Below are positions 1-8,427 of a DNA stretch of 64,000 nt, piece after piece. Each line of letters opens with the position of its first letter. Positions within the stretch are counted from its first letter, which is position 1. The stretch spans positions 1-64,000 of the forward strand of contig NZ_FOFU01000005.1 of assembly GCF_900111035.1 (NCBI RefSeq), given 5' to 3'. Under the pieces are notes generated by a model, which made no database searches, had not been told where the DNA came from, and worked only from the letters and a program-made list of their open reading frames with translations. Both the position numbers and the translations under genes were made by a program. This stretch comes from Treponema bryantii (GTDB taxonomy: Bacteria > Spirochaetota > Spirochaetia > Treponematales > Treponemataceae).

Positions 1-12
1 AGGTTAAATTAA

Positions 13-49
13 AAGGACTGACCCCTTTACAATTTAGGAATCAGTCCTT
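13..49 (-). terminator. Probable terminator of the XRE/CPBP operon
   Basis: AAGGACTGA (13-21) and TCAGTCCTT (41-49) are perfect complementary arms with a 19-nt loop. Read on the minus strand, the stem is followed by TTTTAATTT (positions 12 and below). It lies about 60 nt downstream of the stop codon of the CPBP protease gene. The loop is rather long for an intrinsic terminator. Confidence 0.5.
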
Positions 50-108
50 AAAATCAGCCTAGTTAAAGTGTCCAATAATTGGGGTGCACTTCACAGACCG
101 CCTTTTTT

Positions 109-951
109 CTATTCCAGAATATGTCCGATGTGTCTCTTTTCAAAAAACATATCGCGGTTTGTGAATACGATGACTACAGCCGCAATGGTGACAAATATCG
201 TTTCAAAACATTTTGTATCCGGTGTCATTGCAATCTTTTCCTGAATGAAGTTCACAAAAAGATGAAACAGAATGCTTGCCAGCATACTTCGGTTATTTTT
301 TACATAAACCCACGTTGTAATAAATCCCATTGGTGCAACTGAAATCAAAAAATTGAACATGTAAATATTATTCATAAGTCTGATTTCATAATGATAAGTC
401 CCTGGAATCCAGAACAGTGGAAGATGCCATGCAGCCCATACAAATCCAAAAATAATCGATTCCTTAAACCACGAATGATACTGAGCAATGGAATCTTCTC
501 CGTAGCCTCGCCAGCCAACCTCTTCAAGAATTGCGGCAAGAGTTATGGTTAGAAAAGCTCCAAAAAGACCTGGCCCGCTGAAAGTAAATCCTTCTGTAAA
601 AGAAAACTGATTCAGTGAGCCGCCGAACAAAAGTGAGAAAAGAATTGAACAGCAGATTATAACTGTCATAATCAGATAGCCGCCCAGAATATAAAGCGGT
701 TTAAGTTTCCAGAAATTAAAAATCTTTCGCTTAAAATCTTTTTTCAGTGCATCACTTTTAGAAGTGAATACAGTAATAATTGCAATAGTGGCAGGACTTA
801 TAAGTCCAAGCAGCATTCCGATAGTACAGGTAAGTCCATCATTGAATAAAATTGCAAAAAGACAGAAGACCCAGGTTGCAATAAAAACCTGAATATAAAA
901 TCGTTTTGGTTTATATGTATAAAAAGTATGATTATTCTGAATCTGATTCAT
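109..951 (-). CDS. CPBP-family intramembrane glutamic endopeptidase
   Basis: This is a 280-aa polytopic membrane protein. The CPBP (CAAX protease/bacteriocin-processing, Abi) signature is visible: an EEVGWRGYG block around residues 142-150 supplies the catalytic Glu-Glu-x3-Arg, and FGFVWAAWHLPLFW downstream supplies the conserved second-motif His. Family members cleave within the membrane; substrates are known for only a few. The start overlaps the end of the upstream XRE regulator gene by 20 nt on the same strand, so the two are probably translationally coupled and functionally linked. A regulator that controls a membrane protease is plausible but is inference. Family call is firm; substrate unknown. 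Confidence 0.85.
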   Translation of the reverse strand: MNQIQNNHTFYTYKPKRFYIQVFIATWVFCLFAILFNDGLTCTIGMLLGLISPATIAIITVFTSKSDALKKDFKRKIFNFWKLKPLYILGGYLIMTVIICCSILFSLLFGGSLNQFSFTEGFTFSGPGLFGAFLTITLAAILEEVGWRGYGEDSIAQYHSWFKESIIFGFVWAAWHLPLFWIPGTYHYEIRLMNNIYMFNFLISVAPMGFITTWVYVKNNRSMLASILFHLFVNFIQEKIAMTPDTKCFETIFVTIAAVVIVFTNRDMFFEKRHIGHILE

Positions 952-1852
952 TTTCTTTCTCCTGCTCTGTGTTCAAAATCTGAGCTTCTGATTTCCAGCC
1001 GTTGAGTTCTACAATTAAATCTGTAGCTTCTGAAGGATCTTCCAGATTACGTTTCCCGATAAGAATATTTGAATTGGAATCTATAAAGCGGGTAAAACGG
1101 CCGGCGTTCTTAAGATAATATTTCTGATTTTCATCAAATCTGATTTTTGAAACTGCATGGATTTGATTCAGGTCAAGTTTTCCTTTTGCAGCTTTTACCT
1201 GAATATTCAGATTTGAATTTGTATTCAGTTCAACATGTCCGCAGGCATTTGTAACAGAAACAAACTTTGCTTTTCCATCAAACTCAATAGCGTCAAAAGT
1301 GATGTCACGGATTTTCAGATTTTCCAGTTCGGATGTGAGTTCAACATCAGCAACAAAACGTTCCGGAATTTTTATAAGAATAAAAAGATTTTCTTCTGCA
1401 GCAATGTCAGACAAATCTGCAGAATGTTTTACAACAACATCCATACGCTTTTTATTTTCAACAATCTTTACCTTTACCTGCTGGGCAAGATAGCTCAATT
1501 TGTTTGATGCAGCGATTACAAGAATTTTTTCATCTTTGGTTTTTTCAATAATAACCTCGTGAGCAGTTCCAAGTCTCAGATCGATTTTCTTTGGACTGTC
1601 GAAGTCATATTCTGTGCGGCTTTCATAAAGAAACTCATGTTTTGAAATAAGGCTCTTCTCTTCACTCAAAAGTGAATCAAGCGATTCATTAAACAGATTA
1701 GAAATTGAAATCAGATTTTCAATATCCGGAATCCCATTTCCGCTTTCCCATTTAGTGATTGCCTGACGGCTGACATAAATCTTTTCTGCCAGCTGTTCCT
1801 GAGATATGCCTTTCTGTTTTCTGAGTTCTTTAAGTTTTTCAGCAAAAGTCAT
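932..1852 (-). CDS. XRE-family regulator with C-terminal DUF4097-like beta-repeat domain
   Basis: The N-terminus is a classical helix-turn-helix of the Cro/C1 type, with EKLKELRKQKGISQEQLAEK and the recognition-helix segment SRQAITKWESG within the first 60 residues. The remainder (about residues 90-300) is rich in beta strands and resembles the DUF4097 putative-adhesin fold, a common partner of XRE domains. I set the start at 1852 because AGGAGGA sits about 7 nt upstream; the in-frame ATG at 1882 would place that ribosome-binding site inside the gene. Probable role: cytoplasmic autoregulator of the coupled CPBP protease gene. The N-terminal call is strong; the C-terminal assignment is by appearance only. 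Confidence 0.8.
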   Translation of the reverse strand: MTFAEKLKELRKQKGISQEQLAEKIYVSRQAITKWESGNGIPDIENLISISNLFNESLDSLLSEEKSLISKHEFLYESRTEYDFDSPKKIDLRLGTAHEVIIEKTKDEKILVIAASNKLSYLAQQVKVKIVENKKRMDVVVKHSADLSDIAAEENLFILIKIPERFVADVELTSELENLKIRDITFDAIEFDGKAKFVSVTNACGHVELNTNSNLNIQVKAAKGKLDLNQIHAVSKIRFDENQKYYLKNAGRFTRFIDSNSNILIGKRNLEDPSEATDLIVELNGWKSEAQILNTEQEKENESDSE

Positions 1853-1904
1853 AATGCATTCCTCCTGTGCAAGTATCTGCACAAATCATAAAACCGCTGT
1901 GTAA

Positions 1905-1913
1905 ATTATAACA
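1905..1913 (-). promoter_or_regulatory. Extended -10 promoter for the XRE/CPBP operon
   Basis: On the minus strand TGTTATAAT is a consensus extended -10 element (TGn-TATAAT), about 50 nt before the chosen start codon. No good -35 is visible, as often with extended -10 promoters. The remaining 130 nt up to hsdM must hold the divergent hsdM promoter, which I cannot pick out with confidence. Confidence 0.5.
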
Positions 1914-2043
1914 GAAAGTGGATGCTACAAAACAGAATTTTTATGCTACTTATCGTTGCATGTCTTTTTTACTAATTTTTTCCCTACTCAAAAACATCTT
2001 TTACTGTTAAAATAAATTCTAAAAATAAAACAAGGATCTCCGA

Positions 2044-3486
2044 ATGAACTACGAACAAATCTTCAAAAACATAGACGACATACTTTGGAAAGAAGCAGGC
2101 TGTTCAAATGAACTTGATTATGTAGAGCAGACAAGCTGGATTCTCTTCTTAAAATATCTTGATGACCTTGAAGACGAACGTAGCGACGAAATGGAACTTC
2201 AGGGAAAAGAATATAAACGCATCATCAAAAAAGAATACCGCTGGAATTCCTGGGCCTGTCCTAAAACTTCAAAAGGCGAAATAGATCACAAAAACGCCAT
2301 GACAGGCGACGACCTTACGGATTTTGTAAATCTCAAGCTTTTCCCATATCTCAAAGAATTCAAAAATACAGCAACAACCCCGGATACACTCGAATACAAA
2401 ATTGGTGAAATCTTCAGCGAACTTAAAAACAAAATAGTTTCCGGCTACAACATGCGCGAAATCTTAAACTACGCAGATGGTCTTCATTTCCAGACAGCAA
2501 CAGACAAACACGAAATGAGCCACCTCTACGAAAGTAAGATTCACAAAATGGGAAACGCCGGCCGCAACGGTGGAGAATATTACACGCCACGTCCGCTCAT
2601 CAGAACAATCGTAAAAGTTGTAGAACCAGAAATCGGAGACACAATTTACGACGGAGCCTGTGGTAGTGCCGGCTTCCTTTGCGAAGCATTTAATTATCTG
2701 AACGAAAAAGCAAAGACCGTGGCAGAAAAAAATACACTCCAAAAATCAACCTTCTACGGCAAAGAGAAAAAAGGACTGGCTTACATCATCGGAATTATGA
2801 ACATGATTTTCCATGGAGTAGAAGCTCCGAATATCATGCACACAAATACCCTCGCAGAAGATTTGAGCCAGATTCAGCAGAAAGACAGAAAAGACATAAT
2901 ACTTGCAAATCCTCCTTTTGGTGGAAAAGAGCGAAGCGAAATCCAGCAGAACTTCCCGATTAAAACCGGCGAAACCGCATATCTTTTTATGGAGCATTTT
3001 ATCAAGATGCTTAAGGCAGGCGGCCGCGCAGGTGTTGTAATTAAAAACACCTTCCTTAGCAACACAGATAACGCAAGCATAGCACTCCGTCGTGAACTTC
3101 TGGAAAGCTGTAATCTTCATACAATCCTCGACTGCCCGAGCGGAGTATTCACAGGCGCCGGTGTAAAAACAGTTGTTCTCTTTTTTGAAAAAGGAAAGCC
3201 GACAGAAAAAGTATGGTACTACCAGCTCAACCTAGACCGCAACCTTGGTAAAACAAATCCGCTCAACGAAGATGACCTTGCAGATTTTGTTGCCCTACAG
3301 AAAACTCGCGTCCACAGCCCGAACAGCTGGAGCCTCGATGTAAAAGATTTGAATCCCGATACTCTCGATTTAAGCGTAAAGAACCCGAACAAAAAAGAAG
3401 AAAAGACCTTACGCGAACCGTCCGAAATCATTGCAGAAATGCAGGATCTGAATAAACAGAGTGCAGAGATTTTGAAGAACTTATAG
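2044..3486 (+). CDS. hsdM: Type I restriction-modification DNA methyltransferase subunit (M)
   Basis: This is a 480-aa N6-adenine methyltransferase. The N-terminal HsdM_N helical region (about 1-140) is followed by GGEYYTPRPL, the AdoMet-binding motif I segment DGACGSAGFL (about 200) and the catalytic NPPFGG motif IV (about residue 289). Two M subunits and one HsdS form the trimeric methyltransferase; adding HsdR gives the restriction enzyme. AAGGA lies 8 nt before the ATG. The gene is less AT-rich than the cargo genes downstream. An unusual 137-nt gap holding a GC-rich repeat separates it from hsdS. Confidence 0.95.
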   Translation: MNYEQIFKNIDDILWKEAGCSNELDYVEQTSWILFLKYLDDLEDERSDEMELQGKEYKRIIKKEYRWNSWACPKTSKGEIDHKNAMTGDDLTDFVNLKLFPYLKEFKNTATTPDTLEYKIGEIFSELKNKIVSGYNMREILNYADGLHFQTATDKHEMSHLYESKIHKMGNAGRNGGEYYTPRPLIRTIVKVVEPEIGDTIYDGACGSAGFLCEAFNYLNEKAKTVAEKNTLQKSTFYGKEKKGLAYIIGIMNMIFHGVEAPNIMHTNTLAEDLSQIQQKDRKDIILANPPFGGKERSEIQQNFPIKTGETAYLFMEHFIKMLKAGGRAGVVIKNTFLSNTDNASIALRRELLESCNLHTILDCPSGVFTGAGVKTVVLFFEKGKPTEKVWYYQLNLDRNLGKTNPLNEDDLADFVALQKTRVHSPNSWSLDVKDLNPDTLDLSVKNPNKKEEKTLREPSEIIAEMQDLNKQSAEILKNL

Positions 3487-3491
3487 GAGTT

Positions 3492-3570
3492 AGGAGGGGA
3501 AAGTCTCCCCCTCGCGCCCACTTCGTTGGTCGCTACCCTCTCTGCGGGGGACACCCCCGCAACGCCCCCG
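3492..3570 (+). repeat. GC-rich dispersed palindromic repeat, copy 1
   Basis: This ~80-bp GC-rich block starts AGGAGGGGAAAGTC and ends AACGCCCCC. Internal inverted repeats include GGGG/CCCC and GCGGGGG/CCCCCGC. Closely related copies occur at 53045-53126 (same strand) and 47177-47258 (opposite strand). It is far more GC-rich than its flanks and lies between hsdM and hsdS. Confidence 0.85.
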
Positions 3571-3587
3571 TGGTGCCACACGGATTC

Positions 3588-3607
3588 GATTTTGCTAACG
3601 CAAAATC
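3588..3607 (+). promoter_or_regulatory. Hairpin directly upstream of the hsdS ribosome-binding site
   Basis: GATTTTGC-TAAC-GCAAAATC is a perfect 8-bp stem with a 4-nt loop. It ends 7 nt before the AAAGGA ribosome-binding site of hsdS. It could protect a processed mRNA end after the GC-rich repeat or modulate HsdS synthesis; this is inference. Confidence 0.5.
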
Positions 3608-3623
3608 AAGGATTAAAGGAAAT

Positions 3624-4805
3624 ATGAAAAAAGACTGGCAGATAAAAAAACTTGGTGAGGTTTGTGAATTTCAAGGTGGATCACAACCTCCGAAAGAAGA
3701 ATGGATAAAAGAACCTCGAGAAGGCTATATTCGGATGTTACAAATTCGAGATTTTACACAAAGTAGAAACTTTGATATTGAATATGTCAAAGAAACTAAT
3801 AAATTACGCCTTTGTAATTCTGATGATATTTTATTAGGTAGATATGGTGCATCAGTTGGAAAAGTATTAACTGGATTGTCAGGAGCTTATAATGTTGCAA
3901 TATTAAAAACGATACCTAGTTCAGATTATTATAAACCATTTATAAAATATTATTTTCAAAGTCCTTTTTTTCAGAATCCATTATTAACTCTGTGTAATCA
4001 ACGTGCAGCACAAGCTGGTTTTAATCGAGAAGATATTTATGATTTTTCAATTCCTTATCTAACACTAGAAGAACAGAAACGAATTGTTGCCATGCTGGAC
4101 AAAAAGTTTGCACAGATAGAAACACTTAAAACCGCCGCCGAAAAAAACTTACATAACACCAAACAACTTTTCCAGGCAGAACTAGAAAAAGCATTCAGCA
4201 ATGATAATTCGAAGAAAGTTTCTATATCGGATGTTTGTGATGTTAGTTCCAGTAAAAGAATTTATGCAGAAGAACAAACACAGTCAGGTGTTCCGTTTTT
4301 ACGTGTGTCAGATTTGGTCGCAAGAATTCAAGGAATTGAAAGAAATGATTTATTCATTTCAAAAGAACAATTTATTGAATTCAAGAATAAAGGATTAGTT
4401 CCAAAAGAAAATGATGTTTTAGTTACTTCAAGAGGTACCTTGGGGCTATGTTATATTGTGAAAAAGAATGATGAATTTTATTTCCAAGATGGAATGATAA
4501 CATGGTTGTCTTTGAAGCAGAATATCGATGCAAAGTTTTTAACATATCTCTTTGAATCAGAATTGGTAAAAAAACAAATCAAAGATAAATCTGCAGGTGC
4601 TGCAGTAAGTTATATTTCGATATCAGAAATTAGAAAATTTGAGATTATACTTCCTGCACTAGAAGAACAAAAACGCATCGTAGCACATCTCGATTCCCTC
4701 AGCGAAAAAGTTCACCAGCTGGAAGAAATCTACAAAAAGCAACTCGCCGACTGCGACGAACTAAAACAATCCCTCTTACAAAAAGCCTTCGAAGGGGAGT
4801 TATAA
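3624..4805 (+). CDS. hsdS: Type I restriction-modification specificity subunit (S)
   Basis: HsdS sets the bipartite DNA target through two target-recognition domains (TRDs) separated by conserved helices. TRD1 spans roughly residues 1-150 and TRD2 roughly 195-340. Each ends in a conserved block beginning LEEQKRIVA followed by a coiled-coil arm. The start is set at 3624, where ATGAAAAAAGAC follows AAAGGA; an in-frame upstream ATG at 3570 lies in the GC-rich repeat and is unlikely. The TRDs are visibly AT-rich and the conserved helices GC-richer, the usual mosaic from domain shuffling. The last codons (AFEGEL) contain the ribosome-binding site for the next gene. Confidence 0.93.
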   Translation: MKKDWQIKKLGEVCEFQGGSQPPKEEWIKEPREGYIRMLQIRDFTQSRNFDIEYVKETNKLRLCNSDDILLGRYGASVGKVLTGLSGAYNVAILKTIPSSDYYKPFIKYYFQSPFFQNPLLTLCNQRAAQAGFNREDIYDFSIPYLTLEEQKRIVAMLDKKFAQIETLKTAAEKNLHNTKQLFQAELEKAFSNDNSKKVSISDVCDVSSSKRIYAEEQTQSGVPFLRVSDLVARIQGIERNDLFISKEQFIEFKNKGLVPKENDVLVTSRGTLGLCYIVKKNDEFYFQDGMITWLSLKQNIDAKFLTYLFESELVKKQIKDKSAGAAVSYISISEIRKFEIILPALEEQKRIVAHLDSLSEKVHQLEEIYKKQLADCDELKQSLLQKAFEGEL

Positions 4806-4808
4806 CTT

Positions 4809-5720
4809 ATGGAATCAAATAACATTTATAATGATTTTTTCTTGTCTCTTTCAAGACTAGGTAATGAAAATGCCCTTTCAGATATTATTGCAGCAACATG
4901 TAATTCAAGTTGGAATTTTAAGGCTTTGTTTCTTAACTTCTTTTTTCCAAATGAGAACTTAATAAGTAAATGTACATCAGATATCGAAAGAGAAGTCTCG
5001 TCTGAAGATGGATCTATGAGATTTGATTTATATTTTACGACAAATGATAAGCAAGAATATATTATTGAAAATAAAATTTATGATCCACACGATCATTATG
5101 ACGAATATACAAAAATTTATAATAAGAATCATATTGGATTTATTGCAAATTACAATGTTTCAAAGATTAAATATTCACATAAGAAAACATGGAACGATTT
5201 TTATTCTTATCTTATAAAACAAGAGGATAAGTTTGAAGAAAATGAAAAAGATTTAATTAATGGTGTTGCTAAATATATAAAAGAGGTTTGTGGTCTTATG
5301 GAAGATAGAAATTTTTATTTATCGTCAACGCAGGATTTAGGATACTTTGTAAAAGTTCTTAAAAAAGTATTGATAAAAAATGACTTTGAAATCAATAATA
5401 AAGCAAAAGGTTCTAATGAGAATAGGATAGGTTTTTGGTGTATAAAAGAAAACCGTTCTTATTGGTATGGTATATATTTAACTGATGAGGAAAATGACGG
5501 TTTTTCGATTTGGGCTGGGATATATAATTATAAGATAATAAATAAAACTACAATAAAACAAAATTGTGCAGAATATCATGAAAACGACACTTCAGAAAAT
5601 TGCAAATGGTTTAAACTAAAACAAACTTATGTAAATGACTTATCAAGTCAGAACTTTTCATATGAAAAAAAATTTGAAATTCTTAAAAAATTTATAGTTG
5701 AAGTGGAGGAAGTAAAATAA
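4809..5720 (+). CDS. PD-(D/E)XK nuclease-superfamily protein
   Basis: This 303-aa AT-rich gene starts 3 nt after hsdS, using the GGGGAG at the 3' end of hsdS as its ribosome-binding site. The segment MRFDLYF (around residue 73) followed by YIIENKIYD (around residue 88) matches the D...(D/E)xK nuclease core, as in the PDDEXK_4 group. The C-terminal half is aromatic-rich and not recognised. No signal peptide or membrane helix is seen. Placement inside a type I RM operon suggests an accessory defence nuclease; that role is inference. It may instead be a nuclease-fold regulator. Confidence 0.7.
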   Translation: MESNNIYNDFFLSLSRLGNENALSDIIAATCNSSWNFKALFLNFFFPNENLISKCTSDIEREVSSEDGSMRFDLYFTTNDKQEYIIENKIYDPHDHYDEYTKIYNKNHIGFIANYNVSKIKYSHKKTWNDFYSYLIKQEDKFEENEKDLINGVAKYIKEVCGLMEDRNFYLSSTQDLGYFVKVLKKVLIKNDFEINNKAKGSNENRIGFWCIKENRSYWYGIYLTDEENDGFSIWAGIYNYKIINKTTIKQNCAEYHENDTSENCKWFKLKQTYVNDLSSQNFSYEKKFEILKKFIVEVEEVK

Positions 5721-5721
5721 T

Positions 5722-5808
5722 TTGGAAGATATCTATGTAAAGCAGTTATCTGATTGTGACAGATAAAAACAATCCCTCATGCAAAAAGCCTTCAAAGGAG
5801 AATTATAG
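5722..5808 (+). pseudogene. Vestige of an hsdS 3' end
   Basis: Reading from 5722 gives LEDIYVKQLSDCDR, a stop, then KQSLMQKAFKGEL and a stop. It aligns codon for codon, without gaps, to the hsdS terminus at 4719-4805 (LEEIYKKQLADCDEL...AFEGEL), with about three quarters of bases identical over 87 nt. A one-codon change (CTA to TAA) interrupts the frame. It is therefore the tail of a second, lost hsdS gene. Its AAAGGAG now serves as the ribosome-binding site for the gene at 5809. Confidence 0.88.
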
Positions 5809-7281
5809 TTGAACAATAAGTCAACGATTGAAGATCACAAATATAGTAAAGGTTATTATACAGCACCATTAAACTCAATTCCTGGTATGAAGCCAATGAA
5901 TAAATATGAATCTTGGTTTTCAGGAAGAATGCCGGAATATATCTGGATTTCTATTATTCTTGATTATTATGGACGAGAAGAGGGGCTTAGGAAAATTGCT
6001 TATATAAATAAGTTTATATACCAAACAGCACCAGAAATTACACTCCCAAGATTATCTTCTTTAATTAAACTTCCTGAAGATAAACAAAGAAAAATATTTA
6101 ATTATATAAAAATCATAACAACGGATGAAATATTCACTCAAGTAACTTTGTTTTTGACAACTGAAACAGCGCCAATTTTTTCTGAATGTTTTTATACAAA
6201 TTATGAAACTATTGATTCAAGATGTGAGAAATTAATAAAAACAATAAATAAGCTCAGTTCACAAAGTTCAGTTTTAACAAATGATACTCGTTTTTGTATT
6301 ATAGGATTTTTTAATCTTGCAGGTAAAATTCATGTTTTGCGTGAACAAGGTGAGATTCTTTTGAAGTATCAGGATATGACTACGGATTCAGATGAATATC
6401 AATATGCAGCTTCTATGATTAGATCTATAGAAGGGATGTTTCTAAAAGTGATGGAACATCCTGATGAAGAATATTTAAATATATTTTGGGAGTGTATTAG
6501 CATGATGACAGATTGTAAGGTTTTTGTTTGTGATTTTGGAGATACGAAATCATTAAAAGAGTTTAACCAAAAGGTTTATGAGTTATTATTATATTTACGT
6601 GAACTGTATGTTAATGCTTATCCACTAGATAAGAAACTTGAAATTTTTACAGGGATAATTACATATTCTTATAAACGATTAAAAGAAGTTGATGATCATA
6701 ATTTATATACATCAATCTCTGGGCGTAGTTGTATTAGAGGTCTTATTGAGAATTATATTATGGCAAAGTATTTAATTACTTTTGAAAATGATAAGCCGAA
6801 TATTTGGGATGATTTTGAATATTATGGATTAGGACAAATAAAGAAATATGTTTTAGCAGAAAGACAAGATAATTCTCGTGAAGAAGAAAGTCATGTTGCC
6901 TATAAGTATTTGGACATATTGTTAAATGAATTCACTATGGAAGAATTTACGGATATTGATGCTAGAGGATATTTTGATCAAAAAAATATCAGAGCAAAAT
7001 CAGAACTTGTAAATGAGAAAGACTTATATAAACTTTATTATGATTATGATTCACAATATGATCATTGTCTCTGGGGTGCTATTCGTGAGAGTTCAATGTT
7101 AAAGTGTGATAATTCAGCCCATCAATATCATTTGGTTCCAGATGTAGAAGATGAACAAAAATTAAAAACAATTTATTACGATTGTATTTATGTGATGAAA
7201 AAAATGGTTGAGTTTTATTCAACACAAATTGAGATTCCTGAAAAGCTCGTAAAGAATATAACGGAATATAAAGATGATTAA
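5809..7281 (+). CDS. Unknown 490-aa protein in the RM island, DUF5677-like central region
   Basis: I do not recognise a definite family. The gene starts with TTG immediately after the stop codon of the hsdS vestige, with AAAGGAG 8 nt upstream. The protein is soluble, mostly helical, and rich in Tyr, Glu and Lys. A segment around residues 300-320 (GRSCIRGLIENYIMAKYLI) resembles the start of DUF5677, an uncharacterised helical domain found near defence genes; this resemblance is weak. The stop codon overlaps the start of the next gene by 8 nt, so the two products probably act together. AT content is higher than in hsdM and hsdR, pointing to acquisition. Confidence 0.6.
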   Translation: MNNKSTIEDHKYSKGYYTAPLNSIPGMKPMNKYESWFSGRMPEYIWISIILDYYGREEGLRKIAYINKFIYQTAPEITLPRLSSLIKLPEDKQRKIFNYIKIITTDEIFTQVTLFLTTETAPIFSECFYTNYETIDSRCEKLIKTINKLSSQSSVLTNDTRFCIIGFFNLAGKIHVLREQGEILLKYQDMTTDSDEYQYAASMIRSIEGMFLKVMEHPDEEYLNIFWECISMMTDCKVFVCDFGDTKSLKEFNQKVYELLLYLRELYVNAYPLDKKLEIFTGIITYSYKRLKEVDDHNLYTSISGRSCIRGLIENYIMAKYLITFENDKPNIWDDFEYYGLGQIKKYVLAERQDNSREEESHVAYKYLDILLNEFTMEEFTDIDARGYFDQKNIRAKSELVNEKDLYKLYYDYDSQYDHCLWGAIRESSMLKCDNSAHQYHLVPDVEDEQKLKTIYYDCIYVMKKMVEFYSTQIEIPEKLVKNITEYKDD

Positions 7282-8332
7282 ACTAGATGAAAAAATAAAT
7301 GAAATAGAGAACGATTATTTACTTTTACTTCAAAATATAAAGAGCAATATAACTGATGATAGTCTAGAATCGGTTTTGGATTCTATTAGATTGTTCTGGT
7401 ATAAGAATAGAAAAGTAGTATCTATGTTTTTGGAAACCTTAAAGAATAAACAAGCTTTTTCATATTCTGGAGCAACACATCTTGATGTAAATGATAATGA
7501 GTATTATGGATTTCTTGCTGTCGGAAAAATTCATATCATGGATGACCAGTTATATAAATATGCAGATTGTCTTTTGCAAGATGTTGATGTTCCAGGAAAT
7601 GAAATAATTAAAAAACAAGTTTTTACGACGTTAAATGATAATATATGTTTACTAAAAGATTTGAAAGGAATAGTATTGCTTTTACCTGTCCGCCTTTTCT
7701 TTACAAATAAGTTGGATGTTATTCACAAAGTTGCAGAACAATGTTATTTATCATTTTTTAATAATCATTTTTCATCAATAAAAAATTACTTTGATAATTG
7801 TAAGACTGCAGAAGATGTTGATAAATATTTATCTGATGATATAAAAAAATCGATATATATTTGTGATCATGATCGTTTTGATTTAGAATTTACGGAACGA
7901 ATTAAATTTTTGCCAGATGCCTTTTTGGGTAATAATAATGATGCTGAAAAGTTTTTTCATAGTTTAATTGGTTTTATAATTTCAGGACTAGAGATTTTGG
8001 AAACTATGCATGATTATGGAATTATTCCAATTATTAGAAATCCAGCAACTTTATCTTATATCTATTTATTAGAACCAAATTTATCAACTGATATTTTTTT
8101 CCTAAATAAAACTGTTTTGGCAAATGAAATATTTGCTATTGTTAATCAAAATATGAATAACTTTAAGGTTTATACACCAAAGGAAATGAATGATTTATGT
8201 AAGACAAATAATATTTTCGAAACTCTATATAATGATTTTGAATTGTCTACACAATCAATAAATCAAATAAACTTTAAGGAAAGAGTAGAAATGATAAAAA
8301 CAAGGATTTTGAATATGGCAGATAACAAATAA
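7274..8332 (+). CDS. Unknown 352-aa protein, partner of the gene at 5809
   Basis: No family is recognised. The protein is soluble, with an acidic helical N-terminus (about 1-60), a mixed middle, and a C-terminus rich in Asn and Lys. There are no membrane segments, Cys clusters or nucleotide-binding motifs. The ATG lies within the last codons of the preceding gene (8-nt overlap), indicating translational coupling. Together the two form an AT-rich cargo unit between the hsdS vestige and the repeat-flanked fic gene. A defence function is suggested only by position. Confidence 0.6.
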   Translation: MIKLDEKINEIENDYLLLLQNIKSNITDDSLESVLDSIRLFWYKNRKVVSMFLETLKNKQAFSYSGATHLDVNDNEYYGFLAVGKIHIMDDQLYKYADCLLQDVDVPGNEIIKKQVFTTLNDNICLLKDLKGIVLLLPVRLFFTNKLDVIHKVAEQCYLSFFNNHFSSIKNYFDNCKTAEDVDKYLSDDIKKSIYICDHDRFDLEFTERIKFLPDAFLGNNNDAEKFFHSLIGFIISGLEILETMHDYGIIPIIRNPATLSYIYLLEPNLSTDIFFLNKTVLANEIFAIVNQNMNNFKVYTPKEMNDLCKTNNIFETLYNDFELSTQSINQINFKERVEMIKTRILNMADNK

Positions 8333-8347
8333 TATAATCATGAATAA

Positions 8348-8389
8348 TAGGGGAAATTAGGGGAAATTAGGGGAAAATTTCCCCTAATT
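8348..8389 (+). repeat. Left 42-bp direct repeat flanking fic
   Basis: Three tandem copies of the decamer TAGGGGAAAT (the last variant) run into a palindrome, ATTAGGGGAAA-A-TTTCCCCTAAT. The whole 42 bp recurs without a mismatch at 9701-9742. As RNA, the palindrome would fold into an 11-bp hairpin and could act as a terminator after the gene at 7274. Confidence 0.95.
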
Positions 8390-8427
8390 TTATTGCTTTA
8401 AAATATGACTCATGTTATCATTTTTAT

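Noticed and set aside
79-342. Plus-strand open frame over the CPBP gene
   Set aside because: It is antisense to a well-supported membrane protease and its translation has no domain or signal.
1299-1507. Short plus-strand frames antisense to the XRE regulator
   Set aside because: They are shadows of the opposite coding frame; no ribosome-binding site.
8348-8389. Decamer repeats as a small CRISPR or plasmid iteron origin
   Set aside because: There are only three contiguous decamers, no replication gene and no spacers; the flanking-duplicate explanation is better.
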